A program made the position numbers and the translations under genes. Below, piece after piece: positions 34,908-44,826 of a stretch of DNA of 64,000 nucleotides. Position 1 is the first letter of the stretch; the number at the start of each line of letters is the position of its first letter. The notes under the pieces were generated by a model that ran no database searches, was not told where the DNA came from, and worked only from the letters and a program-made list of their open reading frames with translations. Source of the stretch: Actinophytocola sp. (GTDB taxonomy: Bacteria; Actinomycetota; Actinomycetes; Mycobacteriales; Pseudonocardiaceae); contig WHTY01000009.1 of assembly GCA_009377475.1 (NCBI GenBank), positions 19,562 through 83,561 of the forward strand, written 5' to 3'.

Positions 34908-35663
34908 ATGACAGAGGCGACAGCGACGGGGCCGATGATTCGTGCGGCCGAGGTGAACAAGTTCTTCGGTGACCTGCACGTGCTCAAGGACATCAACTTC
35001 GAGGTGCCGCGCGGCCAGGTCGTCGTCGTGCTCGGCCCGTCGGGGTCGGGCAAGTCGACGCTCTGCCGTGCCATCAACCGCCTCGAACCGATCAACTCGG
35101 GCACGATCGAGGTGGACGGCCAGGAGATGCCCAAGGAGGGCAAGGCGCTCGCCGCGCTGCGCGCCGACGTCGGCATGGTGTTTCAGCAGTTCAACCTGTT
35201 CGCGCACAAGACGATCATCGACAACGTCATGCTCGCGCCGACCAAGGTCCGCAAGCTGAAGAAGGCAGAGGCGTACAACACGGCGATGCAGTTGCTCGAC
35301 CGGGTCGGCATCACCAACCAGGCCGAGAAGTATCCCGCGCAGCTCTCCGGTGGGCAGCAGCAGCGTGCGGCCATCGCACGGGCGCTCGCCATGCGGCCCA
35401 AGGTGATGATGTTCGACGAACCCACATCGGCACTCGACCCCGAGATGGTGCAAGAGGTTCTCGACGTCATGACCGACCTCGCGAAGGAAGGCATGACCAT
35501 GTTCGTCGTCACCCACGAGATGGGTTTCGCGCGACGAGCGGCGCATCGGGTCATGTTCATGTCCGATGGTGAGATCGTTGAGGACACCACGCCGGACGAC
35601 TTCTTCACCAACGCGAAGTCCGACCGCGCGAAGGATTTCCTGAGCAAGATTCTCACCCATTAG
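34908..35663 (+). CDS. gluA: polar amino acid (glutamate-type) ABC transporter ATP-binding protein
   Basis: A 251-residue ATPase. Walker A is GPSGSGKST, the Q-loop lies in [13 protein letters not shown], the signature is [15 protein letters not shown], Walker B is [12 protein letters not shown] and the switch His is in VVTHEMGF. It closely resembles GluA/GlnQ. GGAGG 4 nt upstream sets the ATG at 34908; the frame is open 17 codons further. It is the first of four co-directional genes ordered like corynebacterial gluABCD. Confidence 0.92.
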   Translation: MTEATATGPMIRAAEVNKFFGDLHVLKDINFEVPRGQVVVVLGPSGSGKSTLCRAINRLEPINSGTIEVDGQEMPKEGKALAALRADVGMVFQQFNLFAHKTIIDNVMLAPTKVRKLKKAEAYNTAMQLLDRVGITNQAEKYPAQLSGGQQQRAAIARALAMRPKVMMFDEPTSALDPEMVQEVLDVMTDLAKEGMTMFVVTHEMGFARRAAHRVMFMSDGEIVEDTTPDDFFTNAKSDRAKDFLSKILTH

Positions 35664-35725
35664 AAGTCCATTGCAGGCGGCCGCACCCTGGCCGGCTGGT
35701 GGCAGATCGGAAGGGAACAAAAGAT

Positions 35726-36616
35726 ATGCGAATTGGTCGAGTACTGCGAGCGGGCGCGGCCGTTGCCGCTGCCAGCCTGGTCCTCGCCTCCTGTGGCGGC
35801 GATGACGGTAATGGGGGCACCGGCGGCGACGGGGGCGGCGACGAGGCGAAGGTCGCCGAGGACGCCTGCCCCGGCGGTGGCGACAAGACGATCACGATCG
35901 GCACCAAGTTCGACCAGCCCGGCCTTGGCCAGCAGACGCCGGACGGCATGGACGGCTTCGACGTCGCGGTCGGCTGCTACATCGCCAAGCAGCTGCACGG
36001 CGACGACGTGAACGTCGAGTGGAAGGAAGCCCCCTCGGCCGAGCGCGAGAACCTCATCAAGAACGGTGACGTGGACCTCGTCGTGGCCACCTACACCATC
36101 AACGAGGAGCGCGACCAGGTCGTCGACTTCGCGGGCCCGTACATCCTGGCGCACCAGGACCTGCTGGTGCGCGAGGACTACGACGACATCCAGACCGAGG
36201 AGGACCTGAAGGGCTCCGACCTCAAGCTGTGCTCGGTCACCGGCTCCACCTCGGCGCAGAACGTCAAGAAGGACTTCGCCCCGCAGGCGAACCTTGTCGA
36301 GTACGGCGGCTACTCGGAGTGCATGAACGGGCTGCAGAGCGGCGCGGTCGACGCGGTCACCACCGACAACTCGATCCTGGCTGGCTTCGCCTCCGCCGAG
36401 CAGTACCAGGGCCTGTTCGAGCTGGCCGGGTTCAACCTCTCCGACGAGCCATACGGCGTCGGCCTGAAGGAAGGCGACAGCGAGCTGCAGCAGCAGGTCA
36501 ACGACGCCATCCAGTCGATGGTGGACGACGGCTCCTGGCAGGAGTTCTTCGACGCCCACCTCGGTGAGACCAACTTCGAGGCCGAAGAGCCCGAGGTCAC
36601 CCAGGGCCAGGGCTGA
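35726..36616 (+). CDS. gluB: glutamate-type ABC transporter substrate-binding lipoprotein
   Basis: A 296-residue lipoprotein: the signal peptide ends in the lipobox LASC (Cys23), followed by a Gly/Asp-rich linker. The mature part is a family 3 periplasmic-type binding protein (ITIGTKFDQPGLGQ; DLVVATYTINEERDQVVDFAGPY), the classic phrase for amino acid receptors. It delivers substrate to the permease pair. GAAGGGA sets the ATG at 35726. An acidic binding-cleft set cannot be judged, so glutamate rather than glutamine is inferred from operon resemblance. Confidence 0.92.
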   Translation: MRIGRVLRAGAAVAAASLVLASCGGDDGNGGTGGDGGGDEAKVAEDACPGGGDKTITIGTKFDQPGLGQQTPDGMDGFDVAVGCYIAKQLHGDDVNVEWKEAPSAERENLIKNGDVDLVVATYTINEERDQVVDFAGPYILAHQDLLVREDYDDIQTEEDLKGSDLKLCSVTGSTSAQNVKKDFAPQANLVEYGGYSECMNGLQSGAVDAVTTDNSILAGFASAEQYQGLFELAGFNLSDEPYGVGLKEGDSELQQQVNDAIQSMVDDGSWQEFFDAHLGETNFEAEEPEVTQGQG

Positions 36617-36692
36617 TCCGACGGCAGTGAGTGGGTGGCGCGGCGACCCGGCGCGCCACCCACTTCCCGATTCGTGAAGGTGCGAGAGCGAA

Positions 36693-37373
36693 GTGATCGA
36701 GGATCTGACCCGGCTGTTCGAGGAGTACAACCTCCTCGGCGCGTTCTGGGTGACCGTGCAGCTTGCGTTCTACTCGGCGATCGGCTCGCTTGTGTGGGGC
36801 ACCATCCTCGCCGGGATGCGAGTGAGTCCCGTGCCGGTGATGCGCTGGTTCGGCATCACCTACATCAACGTCGTCCGCAACACGCCGCTGACGGTGATCA
36901 TCGTGGCCACGTCGCTCGGTCTGTGGCAGACGATGGGCGTCACGATGGGCTCCGCCCAGTTCACCACGACCCACTTCCGGCTGGCCGTCCTGGGCCTCAC
37001 CGCCTACACCGCCTGCTTCGTGTGCGAGTCGCTGCGGTCCGGCATCAACACCGTCGACGTCGGCCAGGCCGATGCCGCGCGAGCGCTCGGGCTGAACTTC
37101 GTGCAGGTGCTGGGTCTCGTGGTGCTGCCGCAGGCGTTCCGCTCGGTCATCGGGCCGCTGGCGAGCGTGCTGATCGCGCTCACCAAGAACACGACGATCG
37201 CGGCGGCCATCGGGGTCAGCGAGGCCGCGCTGCTGATGAAGGAAATGATCGAGAACGAAGCGGATCTGCTGTTCCTCATCTTCGGCGTCGTCGCGTTCGG
37301 TTTCGTACTCCTGACACTGCCCACCGGGCTGGTCCTCGGCTGGGTCTCCAACAAGGTGGCGGTGAAGCGATGA
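36693..37373 (+). CDS. gluC: glutamate-type ABC transporter permease 1
   Basis: A 226-residue HisM-type permease with about five membrane helices. The EAA loop (ESLRSGINTVDVGQADAARALGL) contacts the ATPase. The start is GTG at 36693. The TGA stop overlaps the next ATG (ATGA), typical of tightly coupled permease pairs. Confidence 0.92.
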   Translation: MIEDLTRLFEEYNLLGAFWVTVQLAFYSAIGSLVWGTILAGMRVSPVPVMRWFGITYINVVRNTPLTVIIVATSLGLWQTMGVTMGSAQFTTTHFRLAVLGLTAYTACFVCESLRSGINTVDVGQADAARALGLNFVQVLGLVVLPQAFRSVIGPLASVLIALTKNTTIAAAIGVSEAALLMKEMIENEADLLFLIFGVVAFGFVLLTLPTGLVLGWVSNKVAVKR

Positions 37374-38287
37374 GTTCCGTTCTCTACGACAACCCCGGCC
37401 CCAAAGCCCGGCTGCGGAACCACCTGTACACCCTTATCTTCGTCGTCGTGCTCGCCTTCGCGCTGTGGTGGGTGCTCGCCGCCATGGACGAAAAAGGCCA
37501 GCTCGAGTGGCGGAACTGGGAGCCCTACCTCGGCGACACCGAGGCGTGGGAGACCTACCTGATACCGGGGCTCCTCAACACACTCAAGGCGGCCGCGCTC
37601 TCCATCCTCATCGCGCTGCCGATCGGGGCAGTCTTCGGTATCGCCCGGCTCTCCGACCACCCGTGGATCCGCTGGCCCGCTGGCGTGGTCGTCGAGTTCT
37701 TCCGCGCAGTGCCGGTGCTGATCCTGATGCTGGCGGCGAACATCGCCTACGTCCAGTTCACCAACTTGGAGCCGAGCACCCGACTCCTGTACGCGGTTGT
37801 CACCGGCCTGGTGCTCTACAACGGCTCGGTGCTGGCCGAAGTGGTGCGCGCTGGCATCCTGTCGATTCCGCGCGGGCAGTCCGAGGCGGCGATGGCGGTC
37901 GGGATGCGCAAGGGACAGCTCATGCGCAACATCTTGCTGCCGCAGGCGGTGACGGCGATGTTGCCCGCGATCGTGAGCCAGCTTGTGGTCATCGTGAAGG
38001 ACACCGCGATCGGTGGTGCCGTGCTCGGCTTCGGCGAGCTGATCGCCAAGGCCCGCCCCGCGTCGTCGTTCTACTTCAACGTCATCGCGACGCTGGTCGT
38101 CATCGCGGCGATCTACATCGTGCTGAACTTCATCCTGACGTCGTTCGCGAGCTGGCTGGAGAAATGGCTGCGCACCCGCAAGCGCGGCGGCACCAGCGTC
38201 GTCGCGGGTGACATGATCGAGGAGCAGGCGCCCGGCTTGCGCTTCGACAGGCCCGGCGACCAGATGGGTGGAGCACCTCCGATCTAG
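37370..38287 (+). CDS. gluD: glutamate-type ABC transporter permease 2
   Basis: A 305-residue permease paired with GluC. It has an extra N-terminal helix and loop (about 20-65) before the transmembrane domain. The EAA loop reads AEVVRAGILSIPRGQSEAAMAVG. The C-terminal 35 residues are soluble and disordered. It overlaps gluC by 4 bp and ends the operon; a strong terminator follows. Confidence 0.92.
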   Translation: MSSVLYDNPGPKARLRNHLYTLIFVVVLAFALWWVLAAMDEKGQLEWRNWEPYLGDTEAWETYLIPGLLNTLKAAALSILIALPIGAVFGIARLSDHPWIRWPAGVVVEFFRAVPVLILMLAANIAYVQFTNLEPSTRLLYAVVTGLVLYNGSVLAEVVRAGILSIPRGQSEAAMAVGMRKGQLMRNILLPQAVTAMLPAIVSQLVVIVKDTAIGGAVLGFGELIAKARPASSFYFNVIATLVVIAAIYIVLNFILTSFASWLEKWLRTRKRGGTSVVAGDMIEEQAPGLRFDRPGDQMGGAPPI

Positions 38288-38305
38288 GCACATCCGCACA
38301 AGAAA

Positions 38306-38331
38306 CGGCCCGGGTCGCCTGACCCGGGCCG
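38306..38331. terminator. bidirectional hairpin terminator between gluD and sdhB
   Basis: A perfect 11-bp stem CGGCCCGGGTC with a 4-nt loop, 18 nt after the gluD stop and 31 nt beyond the convergent sdhB stop. Confidence 0.85.
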
Positions 38332-38362
38332 CTCGCGTCTGTCCGGCCTTACTCGCCTGCTC

Positions 38363-39118
38363 TTACTTGCCGCGCTTGAACAGCTTGTTGCCGAGCCACA
38401 CCACCGGGTCGTAGCGACGCCCTGCGACGCGCTCCTTCATCGGGATCAGCGCGTTGTCGGTGATCTTGATGTTCTCCGGGCACACCTCGGTGCAGCACTT
38501 GGTGATGTTGCAGTAGCCGAGACCGTGGTCGTCCTGCGCGGTGTCCCGCCGGTCGGCCGCGTCAAGCGGATGCATCTCCAACTCCGCGATCCGCATCAGG
38601 AACCTCGGCCCGGAGAACGCGAGCTTGTTCTCCTCGTGGTCACGCACCACGTGGCAGGTGTCCTGGCACAGGAAGCACTCGATGCACTTGCGGAACTCCT
38701 GCGAGCGCTGCACGTCCTCCTGCTGCATCCGGTACTCCCCCGGCTGCAGCTTCCCCGGCGGGGTGAACGCCTGCACCTCGCGTGCCTTCTCGTAGTTGTA
38801 CGACACGTCGGTGACCAGGTCGCGCACGATGGAGAACGACCGCATCGGCGTGACGGTGATGACCTCGTCCTTCTCGAACAGCGACATCCGCGTCATGCAC
38901 AGCAACCGGGGCCTGCCGTTGACCTCCGCCGAGCACGAGCCGCACTTGCCGGCCTTGCAGTTCCACCGCACCGCCAGATCGGGCGTCTGGGTGGCCTGCA
39001 GCCGGTGAATGATGTCGAGCACGACCTCGCCCTCGTTGACCTCGACCTCGAAGTCCTCCAGCGAGCCGCCGTCCGAATCACCGCGCCACACGCGGAACTG
39101 GCCCTGATAGCTGCTCAT
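38363..39118 (-). CDS. succinate dehydrogenase/fumarate reductase iron-sulphur subunit
   Basis: A 251-residue subunit. The [2Fe-2S] ligands are in CKAGKCGSCSAEVNG with a later Cys (LLCMTRM). The [4Fe-4S] and [3Fe-4S] ligands are in CIECFLCQDTC and CNITKCCTEVCPENI. It carries electrons from the flavoprotein to the membrane quinone site. Its ATG overlaps the flavoprotein stop by 4 bp. The wording matches the actinobacterial Sdh1 type (Rv0247c-like). Confidence 0.93.
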   Translation of the reverse strand: MSSYQGQFRVWRGDSDGGSLEDFEVEVNEGEVVLDIIHRLQATQTPDLAVRWNCKAGKCGSCSAEVNGRPRLLCMTRMSLFEKDEVITVTPMRSFSIVRDLVTDVSYNYEKAREVQAFTPPGKLQPGEYRMQQEDVQRSQEFRKCIECFLCQDTCHVVRDHEENKLAFSGPRFLMRIAELEMHPLDAADRRDTAQDDHGLGYCNITKCCTEVCPENIKITDNALIPMKERVAGRRYDPVVWLGNKLFKRGK

Positions 39119-41043
39119 GCGGTGTCTCCCTGGGCGGCGGGATGCGTGGTCAGCTCCGCCTCGGTGTAGTACTTCTCCAGTTCGGACAGTTCAAAGAGTT
39201 CGAGCAGGTCTTGGCGCATCGGCACCTGGTCCTTCCGCTCGACCGAGACATCCGGGACCACCGCGTCGTCACCGGACGCGCGGCAGACCAGCAGCTTGTT
39301 CCGCCAGTCGGAGTCGAGCATCGGGAAGTCGTCGCGGGTGTGACCGCCCCTGCTTTCGGTGCGCAGCAACGCGGCCTTGGCCACCGCTTCGCTGACGACC
39401 ATCATGTTGCGCAGGTCGATCGCCAGGTGCCAGCCGGGATTGAACTGCCGGTGGCCTTCAACGACGACGTTGCGCACCCGCGCGCGGATCTCGGCGAGCC
39501 TGCCGAGCGCCCGCTCGATCTCATCCGCGGTGCGGATGATCCCGACGAGCTCGTTCATCGTCTGCTGGAGTTCGTGCTGCAGGGTGTACGGGTTCTCCCG
39601 CGCGCCCTCGCTCTCGGAGGGTTCGAACGGCGACACCGCCGCCCGCGCGGCGGTGTCGATGTCCGACTGCAACACGACCGGCTTGCGCTCGAGCGACTCG
39701 ACGTAGTTCGCGGCGCCGAGCCCGGCGCGCCTGCCGAACACCAGCAGGTCGGACAGCGAGTTGCCGCCAAGCCGGTTCGAGCCGTGCATGCCCCCGGAGC
39801 ACTCGCCAGCAGCGAACAGCCCCGGCACGGTCGACTCGCCGGTGTCCGGGTCGACCTCGATGCCACCCATCACGTAGTGGCAGGTGGGCCCGACCTCCAT
39901 CGGCTCCGCCGTGATGTCCACATCGGCCAGTTCCTTGAACTGGTGATACATCGACGGCAGCCGCCGCTTGATTTCCTCGGCGGGCATCCGGCTGGCGATG
40001 TCGAGGTAGACGCCGCCATGCGGGGAGCCTCGACCTTCCTTGACCTCGGTGTTGATCGCGCGCGCGACCTCGTCACGCGGCAGCAGGTCCGGGGTACGGC
40101 GGTTGTTGTCCGGGTCGGTGTACCAGCGGTCGGCCTCTTCCTCGGTCTCGGCGTACTGTCCTTTGAACACGTCAGGGACGTAGTCGAACATGAACCGCTT
40201 GCCCTCGGAGTTCTTCAAGACTCCGCCGTCACCGCGCACGCCTTCGGTGACCAGGATGCCCTTCACACTCGGCGGCCAGACCATGCCGGTCGGGTGGAAC
40301 TGCACGAACTCCATGTTGATCAGGCTCGCGCCCGCCCGCATCGCCAGCGCGTGCCCGTCACCGGTGTACTCCCACGAGTTCGAGGTGACCTGGAACGACT
40401 TGCCGATCCCGCCGGTGGCCATGATGACCGCGCCGGTCTCGAACAACACGAACCGGCCCGACTCGCGCCAGTAGCCGAACGCCCCGGAGATCGCGCCCGA
40501 GTCGTCCTTGAGCAGCTCGGTGATGGTGCATTCCTGGAAGACCTTCAGCTTGGCCTCGTAGTCGCCGAACTCGGCCTTGTCCTCCTGTTGCAGCGAGACG
40601 ATCTTCTGCTGCATGGTGCGGATCAGCTCGAGGCCGGTGCGGTCACCGACGTGCGCCAGCCTCGGGTACGTGTGCCCGCCGAAGTTGCGCTGACTGATGC
40701 GGCCGTCCTCGGTGCGGTCGAACAGCGCGCCATAGGTCTCGAGCTCCCACACCCGGTCCGGCGCTTCCATGGCGTGCAGCTCCGCCATCCGCCAGTTGTT
40801 GAGGAACTTGCCGCCCCGCATGGTGTCGCGGAAGTGGACCTGCCAGGAGTCGTTGGAGTTGACGTTGCCCATCGACGCCGCGCAGCCACCCTCGGCCATC
40901 ACGGTGTGCGCCTTGCCGAACAACGACTTGCAGATCACCGCCGTGGTCAGTCCGCGCTGTCGCGCCTCGATCGCCGCACGCAGCCCGGCGCCGCCGGCGC
41001 CGATCACGACAACGTCATAGTTCTGGCGTTCTACCTCGGTCAC
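39115..41043 (-). CDS. succinate dehydrogenase/fumarate reductase flavoprotein subunit
   Basis: A 642-residue flavoprotein. The FAD-binding motif is VVVIGAGGAGLRAA and the probable covalent-FAD histidine is His46 in KAHTVMAEGGCAASMGN. The substrate region includes HPTGMVWPPSVKGILVTEGVRGDGG. It oxidises succinate to fumarate, linking the TCA cycle (with the fumarase at 7305) to respiration. The gene lies between the membrane-anchor and iron-sulphur genes, matching Rv0249c-0248c-0247c order. Confidence 0.94.
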   Translation of the reverse strand: MTEVERQNYDVVVIGAGGAGLRAAIEARQRGLTTAVICKSLFGKAHTVMAEGGCAASMGNVNSNDSWQVHFRDTMRGGKFLNNWRMAELHAMEAPDRVWELETYGALFDRTEDGRISQRNFGGHTYPRLAHVGDRTGLELIRTMQQKIVSLQQEDKAEFGDYEAKLKVFQECTITELLKDDSGAISGAFGYWRESGRFVLFETGAVIMATGGIGKSFQVTSNSWEYTGDGHALAMRAGASLINMEFVQFHPTGMVWPPSVKGILVTEGVRGDGGVLKNSEGKRFMFDYVPDVFKGQYAETEEEADRWYTDPDNNRRTPDLLPRDEVARAINTEVKEGRGSPHGGVYLDIASRMPAEEIKRRLPSMYHQFKELADVDITAEPMEVGPTCHYVMGGIEVDPDTGESTVPGLFAAGECSGGMHGSNRLGGNSLSDLLVFGRRAGLGAANYVESLERKPVVLQSDIDTAARAAVSPFEPSESEGARENPYTLQHELQQTMNELVGIIRTADEIERALGRLAEIRARVRNVVVEGHRQFNPGWHLAIDLRNMMVVSEAVAKAALLRTESRGGHTRDDFPMLDSDWRNKLLVCRASGDDAVVPDVSVERKDQVPMRQDLLELFELSELEKYYTEAELTTHPAAQGDTA

Positions 41044-41077
41044 TCATTCACCTCAGCACTGTGGGGACGAACCGGCC

Positions 41078-41884
41078 TCAGCCGATGATGCGCGGGTCGG
41101 CGATCGCACCGCTGGCCACAAGGAACACATAGAGGTCGGTCAGGATCAGCGTGCCGATCGTGATCCAGGCGAATTCCATGTGCCGGGTGTTCAACGCCGA
41201 CACCTTGGTCCACAACCAGTAGCGGACCGGGTGCTTCGAGAAGTGCTTCAACCGGCCGCCGGTGACGTGCCGGCAGGAATGGCACGACAGCGTGTAGCAC
41301 CACAGCAGCACCACGTTGGTGACCAGGATGATGTTGCCCAGCCCGAGACCGAACCCGCCGTCAGGGGAGTGGAAGGCGAGGATGGCGTCGTAGGTGTTGA
41401 TCACCGAGATAATCACCGCGGCGTAGAAGAAGTAGCGGTGCACGTTCTGCAGGATCAGCGGCAGCCGCGTCTCGCCGGTGTAGCGAGTGTGCGGCTCGGG
41501 TACCGCGCACGCCGGCGGCGAGAGCCAGAACGACCTGTAGTACGCCTTGCGGTAGTAGTAGCAGGTCAGCCGGAACAACAGCAGGAAAGGCAGGCTCAGC
41601 GCGGCGTACGGGATCAGCGGATGGTCGGGCAGGAACCGGCCGAAGTGCGCCGCGCCTTCGAGACACCCGTTCGACATGCACGGCGAGTAGAACGGCGTCA
41701 GGTAGTGGTAGTCGCCAACCCAGTAGTAGTCCTGCTGGAACGCCCGGAACGTCGCGTAGATGACGAAGATCGACAGGCCGACGACCGTGAGCAGCGGCGG
41801 CACCCACCATCGGTCGGTGCGCAGCGAGGGAACGGGCAGGCGCGGACGTGGGGGCGCGTGCACCCCGGTGTCGGTAGCCGTCAC
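41078..41884 (-). CDS. Sdh1-type succinate dehydrogenase membrane anchor
   Basis: A 268-residue protein with about five membrane segments. A Cys/His cluster C201-H202-S-C204-R-H206 (LSCHSCRHVTGG) sits just after a membrane helix, and Cys69/Cys74 lie in a loop (PCMSNGC). The mycobacterial Sdh1 structure contains a membrane-embedded Rieske-type [2Fe-2S] cluster, and these residues are plausible ligands by analogy. GGAGG 8 nt upstream favours the GTG at 41882-41884 over the one 3 codons earlier. It is the first gene of the three-gene operon. Confidence 0.85.
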   Translation of the reverse strand: MTATDTGVHAPPRPRLPVPSLRTDRWWVPPLLTVVGLSIFVIYATFRAFQQDYYWVGDYHYLTPFYSPCMSNGCLEGAAHFGRFLPDHPLIPYAALSLPFLLLFRLTCYYYRKAYYRSFWLSPPACAVPEPHTRYTGETRLPLILQNVHRYFFYAAVIISVINTYDAILAFHSPDGGFGLGLGNIILVTNVVLLWCYTLSCHSCRHVTGGRLKHFSKHPVRYWLWTKVSALNTRHMEFAWITIGTLILTDLYVFLVASGAIADPRIIG

Positions 41885-42005
41885 AGTGCCCACCTCCAGT
41901 GCCGGACGCCTCGACGCACCAACGCCCCGATGGTCAGGAACCTTGCGTAATCGGCCACTCGGGCAAGGCTCCGCCCCACCCTCGCTAGACCGAGCCGAGC
42001 CGCTG

Positions 42006-42299
42006 TCACGAGCGCTCGCCGTGGTAGCCGCCGATGCCTTCGTCGTCCGCCCCTACCCAGAGTGACTCGTCGTACGGGGTGTCAGGCACGACGATGACGT
42101 CGCTGCGATCCTTGGCGCCCGGCTGCACCGGCACGGGGTGCGAGACCTCGAACTCGTCGGCGTCGATGTCGAGCCGGTCAAGATCGTTGGCGAGCCGCCG
42201 CACGACGGGCGCGTCGCCATACCGGCTGCGTAACGCGCCTAAACATTGGCGTAGTTGACCGATCCCCCGTCGAAGTTCCGCCATCTCGCTGGTCGCCAC
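42006..42299 (-). CDS. small acidic hypothetical protein
   Basis: A 97-residue protein, VATSEMAELRRGIGQLRQCL at the start and acidic at the end (TPYDESLWVGADDEGIGGYH). The N-terminal half looks helical. GGAGGT 6 nt before the GTG at 42297-42299 is a convincing start. It lies between the sdh and recX genes on the minus strand. I do not recognise the family. Confidence 0.6.
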   Translation of the reverse strand: MATSEMAELRRGIGQLRQCLGALRSRYGDAPVVRRLANDLDRLDIDADEFEVSHPVPVQPGAKDRSDVIVVPDTPYDESLWVGADDEGIGGYHGERS

Positions 42300-42526
42300 G
42301 TCGGCACCTCCATGCCAGTCAATGATCACGCCGCAGTCCTGCTGGACCGTGGCGTCGCATGGTTGACTCTGCCTTGATCGAGTTCTAGTGACAAGTGACA
42401 CACGCCGATCCTTGGTCTCGCACTGTAGTCGGCGTCACATCCCAACCGTATCCGGGGCCCCGCACGATCACACGGCCTGTGGCGCGGCATCGCGCGATCC
42501 ACAACTCATGGCGCCTCACGGCACTC
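42300..42526. other. intergenic region downstream of recX
   Basis: About 227 bp with no gene. GTGACAAGTGACAC (42388 area) is a short direct repeat. TTGACT-N17-TAGTGA on the plus strand looks like a promoter but points antisense into recX. Confidence 0.3.
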
Positions 42527-43147
42527 TCACGTCTCGTCGGCGACACCGTCAAGCGAGTCGGTGTCGCGTCCCGCCGACGCCAGTTCCTCCCGCACCACCC
42601 GAAAGGCGAGCCCCTCCGAGTAGCCCTTGCGCGCGAGCACGGCGACCAGCCGCCGGATGACAGCGTGATCCGCCAGCCGCGTCATGCCGCGCAGCCGTTT
42701 GCGGACCAACTCGCGCGCCCGTTGCTCCTCGTCGGCGGGATCGATCGCACGCACCGCCTGCTCGGCGGTGTCAGCGTCGACCCCCTGCCGGATCAGCTGC
42801 GACTTCACGCCTCGCCTGCCGAGCCCCTGGTGGGTGTGCTTGGACCGCACCATCATCTCGGCGTACTCGGCGTCGTCGATCAGCTTGGCCCGTTCCAGCC
42901 GATCCAGCACCTCACCCGAGGTCTCCTCATCGAAGCCCTTACGCGCGAGCGCCGTGGCCAGCCCCGCCCTGGTGCGCGGACGCACCGCGAGCAGCCGGAG
43001 GCACACCGACTTCGCCTGCCGGAACTGGTCATCGGGACCGGACTCGCCGGGCTCCCCAGCCCCGGCGGGGCCGTCCACCGCGTCGCTGTCTGCGACGGTG
43101 TCTGTCGCGCTGTCTGTCGCGCTGTCTCGGTTGACCTGCCGTGCCAT
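42527..43147 (-). CDS. recX: RecA regulatory protein RecX
   Basis: A 206-residue protein. The first 40 residues are acidic and repetitive (SATDSATDTVADSD). Then come three RecX three-helix repeats (SVCLRLLAVRPRTRAGLATAL; DDAEYAEMMV; GVKSQLIRQGVDADTAEQAV). RecX caps and destabilises RecA filaments. The ATG at 43145-43147 is 4 bp after the recA stop, so the pair is almost certainly one transcript. Confidence 0.92.
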   Translation of the reverse strand: MARQVNRDSATDSATDTVADSDAVDGPAGAGEPGESGPDDQFRQAKSVCLRLLAVRPRTRAGLATALARKGFDEETSGEVLDRLERAKLIDDAEYAEMMVRSKHTHQGLGRRGVKSQLIRQGVDADTAEQAVRAIDPADEEQRARELVRKRLRGMTRLADHAVIRRLVAVLARKGYSEGLAFRVVREELASAGRDTDSLDGVADET

Positions 43148-43151
43148 CGGC

Positions 43152-44189
<1,038 letters not shown>

Positions 44190-44235
44190 GGGATTCCACC
44201 TCGCTGTTAGAAGCCTGTGTTGTGCGTCGGGGCCG

Positions 44236-44258
44236 ACAGTACGACCGGGGACCGACAA
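44236..44258 (-). promoter_or_regulatory. PafBC/RecA-NDp-type promoter of recA
   Basis: On the minus strand TTGTCGGTC (44258-44250), an 8-bp spacer and TACTGT (44241-44236). The known LexA-independent damage promoter of mycobacteria is TTGTCRGTG-N8-TANNNT; only the last base of the first block differs. It is about 47 bp before the recA ATG. Confidence 0.72.
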
Positions 44259-44313
44259 TCTTGGTTCGTGGCGGAGACGTCCCGAGGCGTCCGGACCACT
44301 CACCGCGCACACC

Positions 44314-44335
44314 ATAGTAACGAACAGACGTTCGA
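44314..44335 (-). promoter_or_regulatory. LexA (SOS) box and -10 of the distal recA promoter
   Basis: ACGAAC-AGAC-GTTCGA at 44320-44335 has a perfect GAAC-N4-GTTC core. TACTAT (minus strand, 44319-44314) directly adjoins it as a -10. The distance to the recA start is about 130 bp. Confidence 0.85.
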
Positions 44336-44422
44336 TGCCAGTACGACACGCCGACACGCGGCACGAAAAATCCGACAAAGCCCGGTCGTTGCCGGGCTCG
44401 CCGCCCGGAGGCCAGACGCGGA

Positions 44423-44617
44423 TCAGCGACGTTCCCGCGGGACGTCGAACTCGGCGCAGACCGCGCGCCAGATGTCCTTCGCCGGGAGGCCGGCCTCCAG
44501 CGCCTGCTCCGGGGTCTTGCCGCCGAGCTCGCTGATGACGTGGTCGCTCATCAGCGTCGTCGCCCTGATGCGGCCGAACTCCTCGGTCATCAGCCTGCGA
44601 AACACCGTGATCCGCAC
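44423..44617 (-). CDS. DUF3046 family protein
   Basis: A 64-residue protein, [20 protein letters not shown] at the start and [11 protein letters not shown] near the end, matching DUF3046 (Rv2738c in M. tuberculosis, also next to recA). AAGGAGG 4 nt before the GTG at 44615-44617 is decisive. The biochemical role is unknown; its fixed place before recA suggests a link to DNA metabolism. Confidence 0.85.
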   Translation of the reverse strand: MRITVFRRLMTEEFGRIRATTLMSDHVISELGGKTPEQALEAGLPAKDIWRAVCAEFDVPRERR

Positions 44618-44694
44618 TGTCCTCCTTCCCGTAGCCGACCTCACGGTACCGGCAGCGAACTCCGCCACTGGCGGCCACGGGTACCGTTGCGACC

Positions 44695-44826
44695 GTGCTT
44701 ATCGATCAGCTCAACGCGCCCGAATGGGCGGACATCGCGATACGACTCGCCGCCGTCGCCGTGGTCGGTACCGCACTCGTCACGCTGATCATCGCCTGGC
44801 GGCGAAACCGCGACGACGATCGCTGA
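44695..44826 (+). CDS. possible 43-residue membrane peptide, leaderless
   Basis: [20 protein letters not shown] starts a 43-codon frame with one clear hydrophobic segment (about 14-34) and a basic/acidic tail (RRNRDDDR). There is no ribosome site, but TACCGT at 44682-44687 could be a -10 that starts the transcript at the GTG itself, a common leaderless arrangement in actinobacteria. Its last 38 bp overlap the end of the convergent Hsp70-like gene. It could be a chance frame. Confidence 0.42.
   Translation: MLIDQLNAPEWADIAIRLAAVAVVGTALVTLIIAWRRNRDDDR

Noticed and set aside
39142..41088. 648-codon plus-strand frame antisense to the succinate dehydrogenase flavoprotein
   Set aside because: The flavoprotein on the minus strand has clear FAD motifs; this frame has none and mirrors its codon structure.
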